DNA of 16,029 nucleotides from NCBI GenBank assembly GCA_003024985.2, contig PXIH01S0005005.1; one strand, 5' to 3'. This DNA is from Euperipatoides rowelli (taxonomy: Eukaryota; Onychophora; Udeonychophora; Euonychophora; Peripatopsidae). A model generated the notes under the pieces. The model was not told where the DNA came from, did no database searches, and saw only the letters and a list, made by a program, of their open reading frames with translations. The translations under genes were made by a program, and so were the position numbers. Positions 15,898 through 16,029 of the stretch are shown one piece after another (position 1 is the first letter of the stretch; each line of letters opens with the position of its first letter).

Positions 15898-16029
15898 AAC
15901 AGGAATTTACAGATTTAAAGAAATAGTTGAGGCATTAGAAATAGTTGAGGCATTAGTAGATATTTTTTCATCTTCAATTGAGACTGGATTTGTACCAGAG
16001 GATTGGAGAATTGCTAATGTGGTGCCACT
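15898..16029 (+). mobile_element. Second LINE fragment, RT N-terminal part (runs off the window)
   Basis: An open frame from 15899 to the edge reads a GIYRFKEIVEAL-like start, then LVDIFSSSIETGFVPEDWRI and ANVVPL. S-ETG-VPEDWR-ANVVPL is the signature of the early RT region in CR1/Rex1/jockey-type LINEs. It differs from the equivalent part of the minus-strand LINE (IPIPKKKHVCD), so it is another family rather than an inverted part of the same insertion. An 18-bp in-frame duplication lies at 15921-15956. Confidence 0.75.
15921..15956 (+). repeat. 18-bp tandem duplication within the LINE frame
   Basis: AAATAGTTGAGGCATTAG occurs twice in tandem (15921-15938, 15939-15956). It adds six residues, repeating EIVEAL, without breaking the reading frame. 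Confidence 0.9.

Noticed and set aside
1-16029. CRISPR array, bacterial defence locus or novel operon
   Set aside because: All coding evidence is spliced or retroelement-derived. The tandem arrays have diverged units with no spacers of the CRISPR type.

Overview
This window is AT-rich eukaryotic nuclear DNA, almost certainly from an animal and probably a marine invertebrate. The clues are GT-AG introns of very different sizes, a WD-repeat gene split into short exons, scattered relics of several animal transposon classes, and words such as TAGGCCTATA. The species and phylum cannot be fixed from this sequence. There is no bacterial-style gene arrangement, CRISPR array, rRNA gene or intact tRNA gene.

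The one host gene recognised lies on the + strand. Eight exons (268-352, 2436-2574, 3769-3958, 7592-7700, 9923-9954, 10069-10168, 11121-11183, 11269-11361) join with consistent phases into 270 codons. They encode the middle of a WD40 beta-propeller protein. Both ends of the protein are missing: upstream exons lie before base 1, and no convincing exon follows 11361.

Most of the rest is intron with mobile-element debris. Intron 1 holds a degenerate Copia RT-RNase H fragment (about 753-1690). Intron 3 holds a piggyBac-like relic with the start of a transposase (4586-5556) and a degenerate 33-bp minisatellite (6868-7061). Intron 4 holds GCCCGT hairpin repeats (about 8090-8275), a 31-bp minisatellite with about 205-bp higher-order periodicity (8366-8898) and a tRNA-like SINE head. 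Intron 6 holds a GC-rich repeat remnant.

The region after exon 8 is the most unusual. A 59-bp copy of the exon 8 acceptor and 5' part lies 278 bp downstream. It runs directly into a 27-bp palindrome, a 69-bp nested inverted repeat, and a 460-bp hAT element with an exact 8-bp target duplication. The copied reading frame stays open through all of this for 79 codons, so it could act as an alternative terminal exon. Further on are a second tRNA-like SINE head (- strand), a long decayed LINE (- strand, about 13905-15897), and a different LINE family (+ strand, 15898 to the edge) placed head to head with it.

I found no evidence of a new multi-gene system. The strongest leads are the exon 8 copy with its palindrome and hAT insertion, and the two minisatellites.
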